Below are positions 1 to 8,464 of a stretch of DNA of 64,000 bases, in pieces (position 1 is the first letter of the stretch; each line of letters opens with the position of its first letter). Under the pieces are notes generated by a model. That model searched no databases, was not told the DNA's origin, and saw only the letters and a list, made by a program, of their open reading frames with translations. A program made the translations under genes and the position numbers. Origin of the DNA: JBDTME01 sp964583795 (GTDB taxonomy: Bacteria; Patescibacteriota; Microgenomatia; UBA1400; PJMF01); NCBI GenBank assembly GCA_964583795.1, contig CAZOWX010000001.1, forward strand, positions 58,277 to 122,276, written 5' to 3'.

Positions 1-11
1 GTCTATTTAAT

Positions 12-39
12 TTGCATATTACAAATATACTAACATAAT
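12..39 (+). promoter_or_regulatory. Promoter of the FMN-binding-like lipoprotein gene
   Basis: TTGCAT (12-17) and CATAAT (34-39) are separated by 16 nt, and a GGAG ribosome-binding site lies at 42-45, 5 nt before the ATG at 51. This is a conventional promoter with a short leader and Shine-Dalgarno site, unlike many other genes in the window. Confidence 0.5.
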
Positions 40-50
40 TTGGAGACAAT

Positions 51-497
51 ATGCCCAAATCAACAGCTCTATTACTGAGCACAACAATTATGGCTAGTGT
101 ACTGTTAGCCGCATGTACACCCTCATCACCAGCAAGTGAAACTTCGCAGACTCAACCATCTGAACCAACTACCGCCCCTACAACTGAGAATACCGGTGAG
201 ATGACGAAAGGCAAGCAAGTTTCAGTTGATGCTCCTTATGAGTCTCCTGCTGGCGAAGAAAGCATCGGAATTACACTGAGCGTTGACGAAAATGGGGTGA
301 TAACGGATGCAAAGGCCGAAGTAAAAGCTACTGAAGAAAAATCAATTGTTCGTCAACAGGCATTTGCTGATGGGCTTCCAACAGCAGTAAAGGGCAAAAA
401 ATTATCTGAATTGACTAAAATTGACAAAGTGGGGGGATCTTCACTAACCACACAAGCATTCAATGAAGCACTTGTGAAATTAAAGGCTCAATTATAA
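51..497 (+). CDS. Lipoprotein with FMN-binding-like C-terminal domain
   Basis: A 148-residue secreted lipoprotein. Residues 1-21 form a signal peptide ending in the lipobox LLAAC, so Cys22 would be lipidated. A Ser/Thr/Pro-rich linker (about 23-50) follows, then a small domain of about 95 residues. Its end reads DKVGGSSLTTQAF (125-137), which resembles the FMN_bind signature (D-x-x-SGA[TS]-x-T) in which ApbE joins FMN to a Thr; Thr133 or Thr134 would be the acceptor. The next gene is apbE, the enzyme that performs that transfer, which supports the reading. An intrinsic terminator lies just after the stop. The lipoprotein call is firm; the flavin-binding role is inferred from the motif and the neighbour. 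The protein could be an extracytoplasmic electron carrier. Confidence 0.75.
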   Translation: MPKSTALLLSTTIMASVLLAACTPSSPASETSQTQPSEPTTAPTTENTGEMTKGKQVSVDAPYESPAGEESIGITLSVDENGVITDAKAEVKATEEKSIVRQQAFADGLPTAVKGKKLSELTKIDKVGGSSLTTQAFNEALVKLKAQL

Positions 498-519
498 TTG
501 AGTCTGATTAAAAAAGTTT

Positions 520-555
520 CAATACCTGCTTCGGCTCGAAGCAGGTATTGTTTTT
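520..555 (+). terminator. Intrinsic terminator after the lipoprotein gene
   Basis: A perfect 13-bp stem (520-532 with 538-550), a GGCTC loop and a run of five T (551-555). It lies inside the reading frame that could start at TTG 498, so it argues that apbE starts downstream at ATG 573. Confidence 0.9.
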
Positions 556-572
556 ACAATCAAATAAATTCT

Positions 573-1439
573 ATGTTTGATTACACATTTGAATCCATGG
601 GAACTCATTGGAGTCTCTCAATTGACCACCAACACGTAACTTCAAGCGTGATTGAGGACATTAAAACCCAAACAAAGCAATTCGAACAACGGTTTTCTCG
701 TTTCATCAAAAGCAGTGAATCTAATCAATTTCGCAAAAGTAAAGCTGGTGACTATCTAATTTCTACCGAATTTGCCGGACTGCTCAATGCGGGACAGCAA
801 TTATTTGAGTTGACTGGCGGAGCGTTCGATATGAGTATCGCCTCTTTCTTTGAACAAATCGGTTACGACGAAAGTTATAGTTTTCGTTCAACAAAAAACA
901 CTCAGTGGAATGCTCCAAAATGGTCTCTTCATGGCAAACTTCTTTCCATTTCGGGCCCAATCGTATTTGACGTGGGAGGTTTTGGAAAAGGCTATTGGAT
1001 TGATCAGATAAGTCAGATTTTACACAAGCACAATTTCCCACACCATCTGGTTGAGGGTGGAGGGGACATGGTTGCTACAGAAAAAAAAGACAATTCTGCT
1101 TGGAATGTCGCTATTGAGTATCCTGGACAACCTGATCAAGCAATAGGTACAGTAGAGCTGAAAAATCAAGGCCTTGCAGTGTCGGATATTTTTAAACGAA
1201 AGTGGCAAAACTATCATCACTTGATTAACGCGAAATCGCACAAGCCAATTCACCATATTGTTAGTAACGCCGCAATCGCACCAACAGCGTTTTTAGCAGA
1301 CCAGATGACCTCAGCACTTAGTTTTGCGCAACCGTCCCAATACCCTTTTATTGCACAGCAGCTTTCTGCTGAGTATTTTGTGATCAAACCCCAAAATGAA
1401 CTGTTACAAAGTGCCAAATGGCCAGGAATATTTTTTTAA
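573..1439 (+). CDS. apbE: FAD:protein FMN transferase (ApbE)
   Basis: Transfers the FMN part of FAD to a Thr of target proteins, Mg-dependent. The 288-residue product has the family landmarks in order: ESMGTHWSL at the N terminus, SGAFDMS-like GGAFDMSIASF, DVGGFGKGYWID (the DxGGxxKG motif), VEGGGDM, and ADQMTSALSF near the end. I chose ATG 573, not TTG 498, because the earlier frame runs through a strong terminator and family homology starts at about residue 1 here. No signal peptide or lipobox is visible, although many ApbE proteins are exported; this matters because the likely substrate is the lipoprotein encoded just upstream. It may flavinylate before export, or the true start may be missed. 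Confidence 0.93.
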   Translation: MFDYTFESMGTHWSLSIDHQHVTSSVIEDIKTQTKQFEQRFSRFIKSSESNQFRKSKAGDYLISTEFAGLLNAGQQLFELTGGAFDMSIASFFEQIGYDESYSFRSTKNTQWNAPKWSLHGKLLSISGPIVFDVGGFGKGYWIDQISQILHKHNFPHHLVEGGGDMVATEKKDNSAWNVAIEYPGQPDQAIGTVELKNQGLAVSDIFKRKWQNYHHLINAKSHKPIHHIVSNAAIAPTAFLADQMTSALSFAQPSQYPFIAQQLSAEYFVIKPQNELLQSAKWPGIFF

Positions 1440-1532
1440 GAGAACTTTGTGGTCTGTTTTAGACCTCAGCGGTATAACACTGTGTGACCACCAAAAAGTT
1501 ATCATAAACGACTTTACGCCTGACCAAAAAAA

Positions 1533-2006
1533 TCAAGAAATCTGTTCGATTACAAACTGCTGCTGACCGTTGGGGGTGTTGACACTAATCGTGTCTCCCA
1601 CCGATTTTCCAATGAGCGCTTTGCCAATCGGACTCTGATCAGACAGTTTGTGCGCAGCGGGATCTGACTCATATTTACTGACTAACAAAAACGTCATCGA
1701 TTTTTTCTCATTCTTTAGTGTCACAGTGTTACCAATGTGAATGACGGAACTGGATATGTTCTCACTCAAAACGTCTGCATGCTCAAGAAGGTACTGTAAC
1801 TCCCTAAGTCTTCTGCGACAAACAGACAGTTCTATCTTACCGTACTTATATGCACCATTCTCCGACAAGTCACCTTGCGCTTTTGCAATACTCACCCGTT
1901 CAACCAACGCTTGTTCTTCCAAGAGCAGATGCTCGTACTCAGCTTGCATTTTTTCAAATGCAGCTTTAGTAAAAGGAATTCTTTGGATTGATGAATGCAA
2001 TGACAT
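1533..2006 (-). CDS. greA: Transcription elongation factor GreA
   Basis: Binds the RNA polymerase secondary channel and stimulates cleavage of backtracked RNA. The 157-residue length matches the GreA family. The N-terminal coiled coil carries the tip motif GDLSENGAY, and the C-terminal FKBP-like domain contains SPIGKALIGKSVGDTISV. The frame stays open 21 codons further upstream, but the ATG at 2006 gives the family-typical start and lies 6 nt from a TATAAT box, so the mRNA is probably leaderless. It converges with apbE and diverges from the membrane glycosyltransferase at 2243. Confidence 0.95.
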   Translation of the reverse strand: MSLHSSIQRIPFTKAAFEKMQAEYEHLLLEEQALVERVSIAKAQGDLSENGAYKYGKIELSVCRRRLRELQYLLEHADVLSENISSSVIHIGNTVTLKNEKKSMTFLLVSKYESDPAAHKLSDQSPIGKALIGKSVGDTISVNTPNGQQQFVIEQIS

Positions 2007-2012
2007 ACCTGG

Positions 2013-2018
2013 ATTATA
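2013..2018 (-). promoter_or_regulatory. -10 element of greA, leaderless spacing
   Basis: On the minus strand TATAAT is followed by six bases (CCAGGT) and the ATG of greA. Initiation about 6-7 nt downstream of the hexamer would place the first transcribed base at the start codon. Confidence 0.6.
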
Positions 2019-2142
2019 CAGTACACATACTTTACCGCTCGCAGCACCTTCACAAAGCGAGAAAAACATCGCTCATGCAAAGGTCTGTTGAGTGCAAAAT
2101 AAAAGGACAAAAAATCCTGCAATGAACCACCAAGCGAATCTC

Positions 2143-2162
2143 ATGATATAGTATTATATCAT
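2143..2162. repeat. AT-rich perfect inverted repeat between greA and the GT39-like gene
   Basis: ATGATATA (2143-2150), GTAT, TATATCAT (2155-2162) is a perfect 8-bp palindrome in the divergent intergenic region. It contains -10-like sequences on both strands. It could be an operator or only AT-rich promoter DNA. The rest of the 2007-2242 gap holds the two promoters and nothing else that I can recognise. Confidence 0.45.
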
Positions 2163-2227
2163 AACACAGTGTTTATAGTGTATTGCAGGTTTCTCTCTCT
2201 GAGACCCTTTTTTTAGTAATCTTTCTG

Positions 2228-2233
2228 TATACT
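2228..2233 (+). promoter_or_regulatory. -10 element of the GT39-like gene
   Basis: TATACT ends 9 nt before the ATG at 2243, with no Shine-Dalgarno between them, so the leader would be about 2-3 nt. I see no convincing -35 hexamer. Confidence 0.45.
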
Positions 2234-2242
2234 ATTAGATGT

Positions 2243-3766
2243 ATGGGTAATCCCAAAATAAAGCCACAATCACTCGAGAAAATAAACTTCTTACTTGGAC
2301 TTGTTATTGTGCTACTGATTGCAATAGGTGTCAGAATCCCTCAACTCAACAGCTCTTTTTGGCTGGACGAAGCTGCTCAAGCCCTCGAGAGTATTCGTCC
2401 GTTTTCTCAGCAACTTTTGATCGACCATGATTTCCAACCCCCACTGATGCATATTTTGGTTCATCTCTTTACATTAGCCAACAGCTCTGAGTGGTGGTTA
2501 CGTCTGGTATCACTCATCAGTGGATTGGGAACAATTATTGCCACTTTTGCGCTTACAAAGCGTATTGCTAACACAAAAGTCGCGGTACTCACCACATTAT
2601 TTCTGACAATCAACTCGTTTCATGTTTTTTACTCACAGGAATTACGCCCCTACGCATTGACTGGGTTATTTGTCGCAACTGGTTGGTATTTGGTTGTCAG
2701 GATCGCAGAGTATCAAACTTTTCATCCCAAATTACTAATTTTGCTGGTTCTCAATAGCATAGCCGGTATGTATAGCACCTACTTATTTCCTTTTGCATTC
2801 CTAGGACAGTTGCTTTTTCTGATGTCACGACGCAATACCAAAGCTATTGCTCAAGCCTTGATCTCTGGACTGGTAACCACTCTAGCGTTTTTACCCTGGA
2901 TTCCTTTTTTATTCGGACAAATGAAAGTCGGCAGAGCACTACAACAAAGTACTCCTGCATGGCAGGCTGCAGTAGGGACACCCCAGCTCAAAGCACTGCA
3001 ACTGGTTGTGGGAAAGTTTGTTTTTGGAGTCATTGACTTAGAAGTCGATGTTCTTTTCGTCTTTACCACCCTGATCATCTTGGGCTTAACTGCATTTCTA
3101 CTTCATCAGCTTCACCGAAAAATTGGTATTACCACTCAGCTGATCATCGGCGGGTGGTTCGTACTTCCAATATTTATCATTTGGATATTTTCCTTTTTCC
3201 TACCCATAATTCAACCGAAACGAGTACTGTTTGCACTGCCTGCTTTTGAACTCATTTTCGCTTTAGTAATTGTGTATGGTTGGCAATGGAAAAAAACAAA
3301 AATTGCCGCAATGGTATTACTCATTTTGTTGACAGCCTCGCATCTTTTTGGTACTTTTGCGTACTATTTCAATCCCAAATATCAACGGGAAGACTGGAAG
3401 AGCATTATTACTCAGATTGATACCAATTTTTCTGCGAGCAATACTATCGTGGTTTTTCGATTTGATCACCCCTTTTCACCATGGGATTGGTATCACCATC
3501 AATCATTTTCGAGTGTCGCGACAGGAACAGCCACAAAAACAAGTGTCGAGCAAGTGCCTGATTCAATTTCAGCGGTACTCGATTATCAGAACGTGATTGT
3601 GTTTGACTACCTCGCAGATCTTACCGACCCAAATCACACTGTCGAACAGTATTTAACCCAGTATAATTTTCAAGCAGGACAACTTTTTGTTGATCCCAAT
3701 ATTGGTTTTGTTCGAGTTTACTCGAAAGGTGGCAGCTTTGCTCTCAACACTAAACGTCACTATTGA
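2243..3766 (+). CDS. ArnT/PMT-like integral membrane glycosyltransferase (GT39/GT83 type)
   Basis: A 507-residue polytopic protein with roughly ten hydrophobic segments and a soluble C-terminal part (about 380-507). The first extracytoplasmic loop has WLDEAAQALESI, matching the conserved acidic DE site of the PMT_2/ArnT superfamily, followed by QPPLMHILVHLF and YSQELRPYAL, also typical. These enzymes move a sugar from a polyprenyl-phosphate donor to an acceptor outside the membrane. The acceptor cannot be told from sequence. I preferred ATG 2243 over an upstream TTG because of the promoter spacing and because the extra 20 residues add nothing family-like. The next glycosyltransferase gene overlaps its 3' end. 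Confidence 0.8.
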   Translation: MGNPKIKPQSLEKINFLLGLVIVLLIAIGVRIPQLNSSFWLDEAAQALESIRPFSQQLLIDHDFQPPLMHILVHLFTLANSSEWWLRLVSLISGLGTIIATFALTKRIANTKVAVLTTLFLTINSFHVFYSQELRPYALTGLFVATGWYLVVRIAEYQTFHPKLLILLVLNSIAGMYSTYLFPFAFLGQLLFLMSRRNTKAIAQALISGLVTTLAFLPWIPFLFGQMKVGRALQQSTPAWQAAVGTPQLKALQLVVGKFVFGVIDLEVDVLFVFTTLIILGLTAFLLHQLHRKIGITTQLIIGGWFVLPIFIIWIFSFFLPIIQPKRVLFALPAFELIFALVIVYGWQWKKTKIAAMVLLILLTASHLFGTFAYYFNPKYQREDWKSIITQIDTNFSASNTIVVFRFDHPFSPWDWYHHQSFSSVATGTATKTSVEQVPDSISAVLDYQNVIVFDYLADLTDPNHTVEQYLTQYNFQAGQLFVDPNIGFVRVYSKGGSFALNTKRHY

Positions 3767-4862
3767 TATTTCTCCAATCGTGTATCGACGAGGAGTATCG
3801 CTCTACACCACAAATCTTATTGAAGCACTGCTGAGACAGGATTCTGTGAACGTCTCTGTTTTTGGCAGCTCATTGCGACAAACACCACTGTTACAAAAAT
3901 TTGTTCGAGAACATTCAAAATTAAAGCGCTCAAAACTGCTGCCATTCCCTCCGAGCATTTGGCCGCATCTTTGGTATACCCTGCACTGGCCTCAGATTGA
4001 ACTAATGACAACAAAGACTGATGTGTTTCACGCTTGGGAAGAGCTTATTCCGCCAACTCAAAAAACTCCAGTGGTCGCTACCATTCATGATTTAGCTATT
4101 TTAAAATTTCCAGAAACCGCACATCCCAGTACTCTGGCTAAACATACAGCAGCATGGGATCAGTTGAAAAAAACCGACTCACACGTGATTGCGGTCAGTC
4201 AGGCGACCAAAAAAGACGTCATTGAACTGCTACATTTTAAACCGGAAAAAGTGCATTTGGTTTATGAGGCTTTACCACAAGAACATCAACAAGAAGTGAG
4301 TTCAACTGATCAACAAAAAATTTTACAAAACCATGGCCTTCCATCGAGCTATATTTTGTTTGTCGGAGCACTCGAACCACGAAAGAATATTTCTAACCTC
4401 ATCAAAGCTTGGCAGCCACTCCAAAATGATGTTGGACTCGTGATTGCCGGCGCACAACAATGGGGAGTTGAGCTCGATCAATCAGTCAAAAACTTATTCT
4501 TTTTAGGCAGAGTTGGCAATAAAACATTGACGACTCTTTTCCAACATGCAAGTGTGTTTGCCTACCCTTCGCTCTACGAAGGATTTGGTCTTCCCATTCT
4601 TGAAGCTTTTTCGTATGGCGTTGCAGTTCTAACCTCAAACAATAGCGCCATGTCCGAAATAAGTGGCAACGCTGCCGTTTTGATTGATCCTAGAGAAGTT
4701 GACAGTATTCATCACGGATTAGTCCGTTTACTCAACGAAAATAGTGCCCAGCGCGAGTATCGACGTAAAGCCATGAAACTACAATTGCAGTTATTCAATT
4801 GGGATACTACAGCACAAAAAACAGTAAAAGTTTATCAAAAGGCCGTCATTGATCGTACATAA
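3738..4862 (+). CDS. GT4-family glycosyltransferase
   Basis: A GT-B fold glycosyltransferase of about 374 residues, probably cytoplasmic, using a nucleotide sugar. The N-terminal half has DISPIVYRRGVSLYTTNLI, the C-terminal half ILFVGALEPRKNISNLI, and the donor-site EX7E motif lies in SLYEGFGLPILEAFSYG. The start is uncertain: TTG 3738 is chosen because AAAGG at 3725-3729 is well spaced and the N-terminal strand follows at once; GTG 3729 or TTG 3687 are alternatives. It overlaps the end of the upstream GT39-like gene by about 30 nt, so the two are co-transcribed. The product probably builds a surface glycan. Confidence 0.85.
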   Translation: MLSTLNVTIDISPIVYRRGVSLYTTNLIEALLRQDSVNVSVFGSSLRQTPLLQKFVREHSKLKRSKLLPFPPSIWPHLWYTLHWPQIELMTTKTDVFHAWEELIPPTQKTPVVATIHDLAILKFPETAHPSTLAKHTAAWDQLKKTDSHVIAVSQATKKDVIELLHFKPEKVHLVYEALPQEHQQEVSSTDQQKILQNHGLPSSYILFVGALEPRKNISNLIKAWQPLQNDVGLVIAGAQQWGVELDQSVKNLFFLGRVGNKTLTTLFQHASVFAYPSLYEGFGLPILEAFSYGVAVLTSNNSAMSEISGNAAVLIDPREVDSIHHGLVRLLNENSAQREYRRKAMKLQLQLFNWDTTAQKTVKVYQKAVIDRT

Positions 4863-4882
4863 CAACTACCGCAACCTTCAAC

Positions 4883-6133
4883 ATGAGTGAGCAAACACAA
4901 TCCGCAACCATACTTCATATCGGAATCGACGCGAACGAGGCGAACATCGACTCTCGAGTGGGTAGTAATGTTTATGCGTTTAAGCTCCTGGAAGCACTCG
5001 AGAAGCTTACTCGCGATGATCATACTGTCCAGTTCACTTTATTTTTAACTGAATCAGCAAAACCTGGAATGCCGCTAGAGCGTCAGGGATGGAAATACAT
5101 GTTGGTAACACCAAAGCGTTTTGCGACGCAGTGGGGATTATCACTGGCTTTATTTCGCTTGAGAAAACAAATTCAGCTCTTCTTTAGTCCTGGACATTAC
5201 GCCCCTCGCTTGTGCCCAATCCCATATATTAGTAGTGTGATGGACTTGGCGTTTTTATACTTTCCTCAACAATTCAAACAAAGTGACCTTTGGCAACTTC
5301 GTCTTTGGACACAGTACTCAGTGAAAAATGCCAAACGCATCGTAAGCATCAGCGAGTTTACCAAACAGGATGTTTCGAAAAAGTATCGAATCGCACCTGA
5401 AAAAATTTCTGTTCTATACCCCGCAATTAATACTCAACAACCGCGTAGAGAAAATCAAAACTCTCGGCAAATAACGTTTCATAAATATCACATCAGCGAA
5501 CCGTACATTTTATACGTGGGAACAATTCAACCCAGAAAAAATTTGATTCGACTCGTGGAAGCCTTTGAACATCTGAAACTCAAGTACCAAAGCGAAGTTG
5601 CCAAATCACAGCAAAATCAACCTCCCAAATCAAAACGTAATCGAAAACAAAAAATGTCTTCGACAAATCATCCTTATCAAGATTTAAAACTGGTCATTGC
5701 AGGAAAAGAAGGTTGGCTATCCGCTCCCATCATGCAACGAATTAAAAAAAGTGTGTATCACCAAGATATTATCGTTACCGGATATGTCACTGAAGAAGAA
5801 AAAAGCATTCTTTATAACCACGCCAAATGTAGCATCTTAATTGGCTTACACGAAGGATTTGGGATGCCTGCACTGGAGTCACTACAATTTAAAGTTATTC
5901 CTGTCGTTTCAAATACTACCAGTCTACCGGAAGTGGTTGGCGAAGCGGGTATTACAGTGTCACCCTACAACTCAGTGCAAGTTATGAAGGGGATTGATAA
6001 AGCGCTACACTTAACGTTAAAACAAAGAAAAGAGTTTGAGCAAACAGCATCTCGTCAGTTAGCTCAATTTAGTTGGGACGAAAGCGCCAAAAAACTTCTT
6101 GAATTATTTCAAAACACTCTACAAAAATCATAA
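4883..6133 (+). CDS. GT4-family glycosyltransferase
   Basis: A 416-residue GT-B glycosyltransferase. The N terminus has IGIDANEANIDSRVGSNVYA, the C-terminal domain begins ILYVGTIQPRKNLIRLVEAF, and the donor-binding EX7E motif is in HEGFGMPALESLQFK. It carries a strongly basic insert (about residues 243-262, KSKRNRKQK) before the nucleotide-binding half, which could touch the membrane or a polyanionic acceptor. It starts 20 nt after the previous gene and is in the same unit. The sugar specificity is unknown. Confidence 0.87.
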   Translation: MSEQTQSATILHIGIDANEANIDSRVGSNVYAFKLLEALEKLTRDDHTVQFTLFLTESAKPGMPLERQGWKYMLVTPKRFATQWGLSLALFRLRKQIQLFFSPGHYAPRLCPIPYISSVMDLAFLYFPQQFKQSDLWQLRLWTQYSVKNAKRIVSISEFTKQDVSKKYRIAPEKISVLYPAINTQQPRRENQNSRQITFHKYHISEPYILYVGTIQPRKNLIRLVEAFEHLKLKYQSEVAKSQQNQPPKSKRNRKQKMSSTNHPYQDLKLVIAGKEGWLSAPIMQRIKKSVYHQDIIVTGYVTEEEKSILYNHAKCSILIGLHEGFGMPALESLQFKVIPVVSNTTSLPEVVGEAGITVSPYNSVQVMKGIDKALHLTLKQRKEFEQTASRQLAQFSWDESAKKLLELFQNTLQKS

Positions 6134-6159
6134 CTACGTTCATCGAAGTTGATTCAAGT

Positions 6160-6669
6160 ATGCCAGTTTCCACTCCCACATTTTTAGCGATCGATCCTGG
6201 ATACGACCGCTGCGGTTGGGCCGTATTGAATACAAAGAACAAGAGCACCGCTGTCGCTTACGGCTGCATCCAAACTGAGATAAAAACAACGTTTTTTGAA
6301 CGAATGAAAAAAATTGAGGTTTTGTTGCAACACATTATTGAGCAGTATCAACCCACAGAACTTGCAATCGAAACTTTATTTTTTGCGAAAAATCAAAAAA
6401 CTGCACTTCGAGTCGCCGAGCTTCGTGGGGCAATTACTTTAGTATGTCTGCAACACGCAATGACTATTTTTGAGTACCGACCAATAGACGTAAAACTCGG
6501 AGCAACGGGAAATGGCCGAGCAGATAAAAAAGCTGTTGAAAAAATGATTCGACTACAACTTCAGATACCTGCCTCAGAAAAGCTGATTGACGACACACTC
6601 GATGCGCTTGCAGTTGGCGTTACCCATCAAACTTCCAGAAAACTTCACCTGATGAAACACCAAGAGTGA
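6160..6669 (+). CDS. ruvC: Holliday junction resolvase RuvC
   Basis: Dimeric endonuclease that cuts Holliday junctions after RuvAB branch migration. The 169-residue product matches the family size. The acidic active site is visible: Asp12 in LAIDPGYDRCGW, Glu71 in LAIETLFF, and Asp145/Asp148 in IDDTLDALAVGVTH. The lysine-containing motif DVKLGATGNGRADK (about 110-123) is also present. It is followed by ruvA and ruvB, the usual ruvCAB set, here embedded between glycan genes. Confidence 0.95.
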   Translation: MPVSTPTFLAIDPGYDRCGWAVLNTKNKSTAVAYGCIQTEIKTTFFERMKKIEVLLQHIIEQYQPTELAIETLFFAKNQKTALRVAELRGAITLVCLQHAMTIFEYRPIDVKLGATGNGRADKKAVEKMIRLQLQIPASEKLIDDTLDALAVGVTHQTSRKLHLMKHQE

Positions 6670-6735
6670 GTCTTCACGAGCCGACTCAAAACCAGTATAG
6701 TAAAAGCGAATAAAAAGCGAAAAACAACACGTTCT

Positions 6736-7299
6736 ATGATTGGTCGTTTGACAGGTATACCGCAACTGTATGGCAATGAGTTCATCATTGATGTCAACGG
6801 AGTAGGGTACAGCGTGTTTGTGGGAACCGCTACATTAGCTCAAGTTATGCATCAGACTCAAGTTCAGTTGTGCATTTATACACACGTCCGAGAAGATACT
6901 ATTTCGCTATATGGCTTTTTAAGCCCACAACATAAAACTCTATTCGAACATTTGTTAGCAGTGTCGGGTATAGGACCCAAATCAGCTTTAGCAATTGCTG
7001 ATCGGGGAGTAGAGCCAATCACTCAAGCAATTCAACAAGCTGATATCGGTTTTTTCACACAAATTCCTCGAGTTGGCAAAAAACTCGCTCAAAAAATTAT
7101 TATTGATTTGCGCTCAAAACTTGGCGCGCTCAAAGAGCTTGATCTCACTGCAGAGTCACAACAATACACCGATGTAGTGACGGCTTTAGAAAATCTGGGT
7201 TTTGCCAAAAGTGAAATCTATCAAGCAATACAAAGAGTAGACATTGAGCAATTGAGTCTCTCTGATGCAATTAAAGCCACCATGAAACAATTGTCATGA
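6736..7299 (+). CDS. ruvA: Holliday junction branch migration protein RuvA
   Basis: Binds four-way junctions as a tetramer and loads RuvB. The 187-residue protein has the N-terminal OB fold (MIGRLTGI...NGVGYSVFV), two helix-hairpin-helix units (VSGIGPKSALAI and IPRVGKKLAQKIIIDL) and a C-terminal domain III (about 140-187) that contacts RuvB. A TATAGT sequence near 6698 could be a local promoter. Its stop overlaps the start of ruvB by 4 nt (ATGA), so the two are translationally coupled. Confidence 0.95.
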   Translation: MIGRLTGIPQLYGNEFIIDVNGVGYSVFVGTATLAQVMHQTQVQLCIYTHVREDTISLYGFLSPQHKTLFEHLLAVSGIGPKSALAIADRGVEPITQAIQQADIGFFTQIPRVGKKLAQKIIIDLRSKLGALKELDLTAESQQYTDVVTALENLGFAKSEIYQAIQRVDIEQLSLSDAIKATMKQLS

Positions 7300-8300
7300 A
7301 TACACCAATACCTACTGTCACTACTGCTGAAGATGAATTGCTTTTTACTTCTCTGCGAGCAAAAGATTGGAGTGAATTTTGGGGACAGGAAACAATAAAG
7401 CAATCGCTTCAAATTTCCCTTACAGCTGCGAAACAGCGTGAGGAAGTGATGGATCATACACTGTTTTATGGACCCCCAGGCCTTGGGAAAACAACACTAT
7501 CACATCTAATAGCAAAAGAGATGGGAAGCAACATTCGAATTACTTCTGGGACAGCACTCACAAAACCGGGAGATTTAGCTGCGATTTTAACCAATCTCGA
7601 AAAGGGCGATATTCTTTTTATTGACGAAATCCATCGGTTACCAAAAACCGTTGAAGAAACGCTCTACCCAGCAATGGAGGACTTTGCTTTGGACATCGTG
7701 ATTGGGAAAGGCCCTTCTGCTCGAAGCGTTCGACTCGATGTTCCTCAATTCACTTTAGTTGGAGCAACTACACGGTTTGGTGCGCTGGCAGGTCCATTTC
7801 GCGATCGGTTTGGATTGATTCATCGTCTTGAGTACTACAACCCCAAACAGTTGCAAACCATTATCATCAAAGCAGCAACCAAACTCGACGTTAAGATTGA
7901 ACCACAAGCTGCTTTGGAAATAGGACAAAGAGCTCGCGGAACCCCTCGTATCGCTTTGAAATTATTGAAACGAGTGCGCGACTACGCACAAATTATGGCC
8001 GATGGAATCGTCTCGTTTTCGGAGGTAACGAAAGCCCTCGATATGTTTGCGATTGATGCCTATGGACTTGACCATTCGGACAGGCGGTTACTGCAACAAC
8101 TCATTGATCATCATGGTGGGGGCCCCGTTGGACTCACTACCATTGCTGCCAGTCTGAGTGAAGACACCATTACGATCGAAGAAGTACTCGAGCCGTACTT
8201 ACTACAAATTGGTTTCCTCAAACGCACACCAAGGGGACGTGTAGTAACAGAAAGAGCGTATCTGCACTTGAAAGTAAAATACCCACATGTTGATACATAG
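7296..8300 (+). CDS. ruvB: Holliday junction branch migration ATPase RuvB
   Basis: Hexameric AAA+ motor that drives branch migration with RuvA. Walker A is GPPGLGKTT (59-67), Walker B LFIDEIHRL (about 107-115), sensor 1 GATTRFGAL, and the arginine-finger region GPFRDRFG. The C-terminal winged helix ends in FLKRTPRGRVVTERAYLHL, which is very conserved. At 334 residues it is full length. It overlaps ruvA by 4 nt. Confidence 0.97.
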   Translation: MNTPIPTVTTAEDELLFTSLRAKDWSEFWGQETIKQSLQISLTAAKQREEVMDHTLFYGPPGLGKTTLSHLIAKEMGSNIRITSGTALTKPGDLAAILTNLEKGDILFIDEIHRLPKTVEETLYPAMEDFALDIVIGKGPSARSVRLDVPQFTLVGATTRFGALAGPFRDRFGLIHRLEYYNPKQLQTIIIKAATKLDVKIEPQAALEIGQRARGTPRIALKLLKRVRDYAQIMADGIVSFSEVTKALDMFAIDAYGLDHSDRRLLQQLIDHHGGGPVGLTTIAASLSEDTITIEEVLEPYLLQIGFLKRTPRGRVVTERAYLHLKVKYPHVDT

Positions 8301-8310
8301 TAAATTACGG

Positions 8311-8391
8311 TAAGTTGTTATGTTGTTGAGTTGTTACGTTGTTACAACACATACAATTGCACAACAACACAACAACCAACTACTCAACAAC
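8311..8391. repeat. Short-word repeat region with a long inverted repeat
   Basis: The 8301-8464 gap holds reiterated GTTGTT-type words followed by reiterated ACAACA-type words. GTTGTTGAGT (8322-8331) and ACTCAACAAC (8382-8391) are perfect complements, and further GTTGTT/AACAAC pairs lie inside, so the stretch can fold into a long imperfect hairpin. There is no T-run, so it is not a standard terminator. Nothing in it looks like a gene. Confidence 0.7.
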
Positions 8392-8435
8392 TCCCTATAG
8401 GACACCAATGGATCTGCTACTGCATCTGTTTTTTG

Positions 8436-8444
8436 TGCTAGAAT
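8436..8444 (+). promoter_or_regulatory. Extended -10 promoter upstream of the acetyltransferase gene
   Basis: TGC followed by TAGAAT (8439-8444) fits an extended -10 element. The start ATG at 8465 is 20 nt away with no Shine-Dalgarno, giving a leader of about 14 nt. Confidence 0.4.
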
Positions 8445-8464
8445 GAACATACGCAACAAAGCCT

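Noticed and set aside
498..572. Longer apbE starting at TTG 498
   Set aside because: The stretch covers a strong intrinsic terminator and adds 25 residues without signal-peptide or family features.
1448..1497. GTGGTC/GACCAC inverted repeat between apbE and greA as a bidirectional terminator
   Set aside because: The loop is long, the stem has a bulge and there is no T-run on either strand.
2183..2242. TTG start for the GT39-like gene at 2183
   Set aside because: The region contains the -10 box, and the added residues are not family-like.
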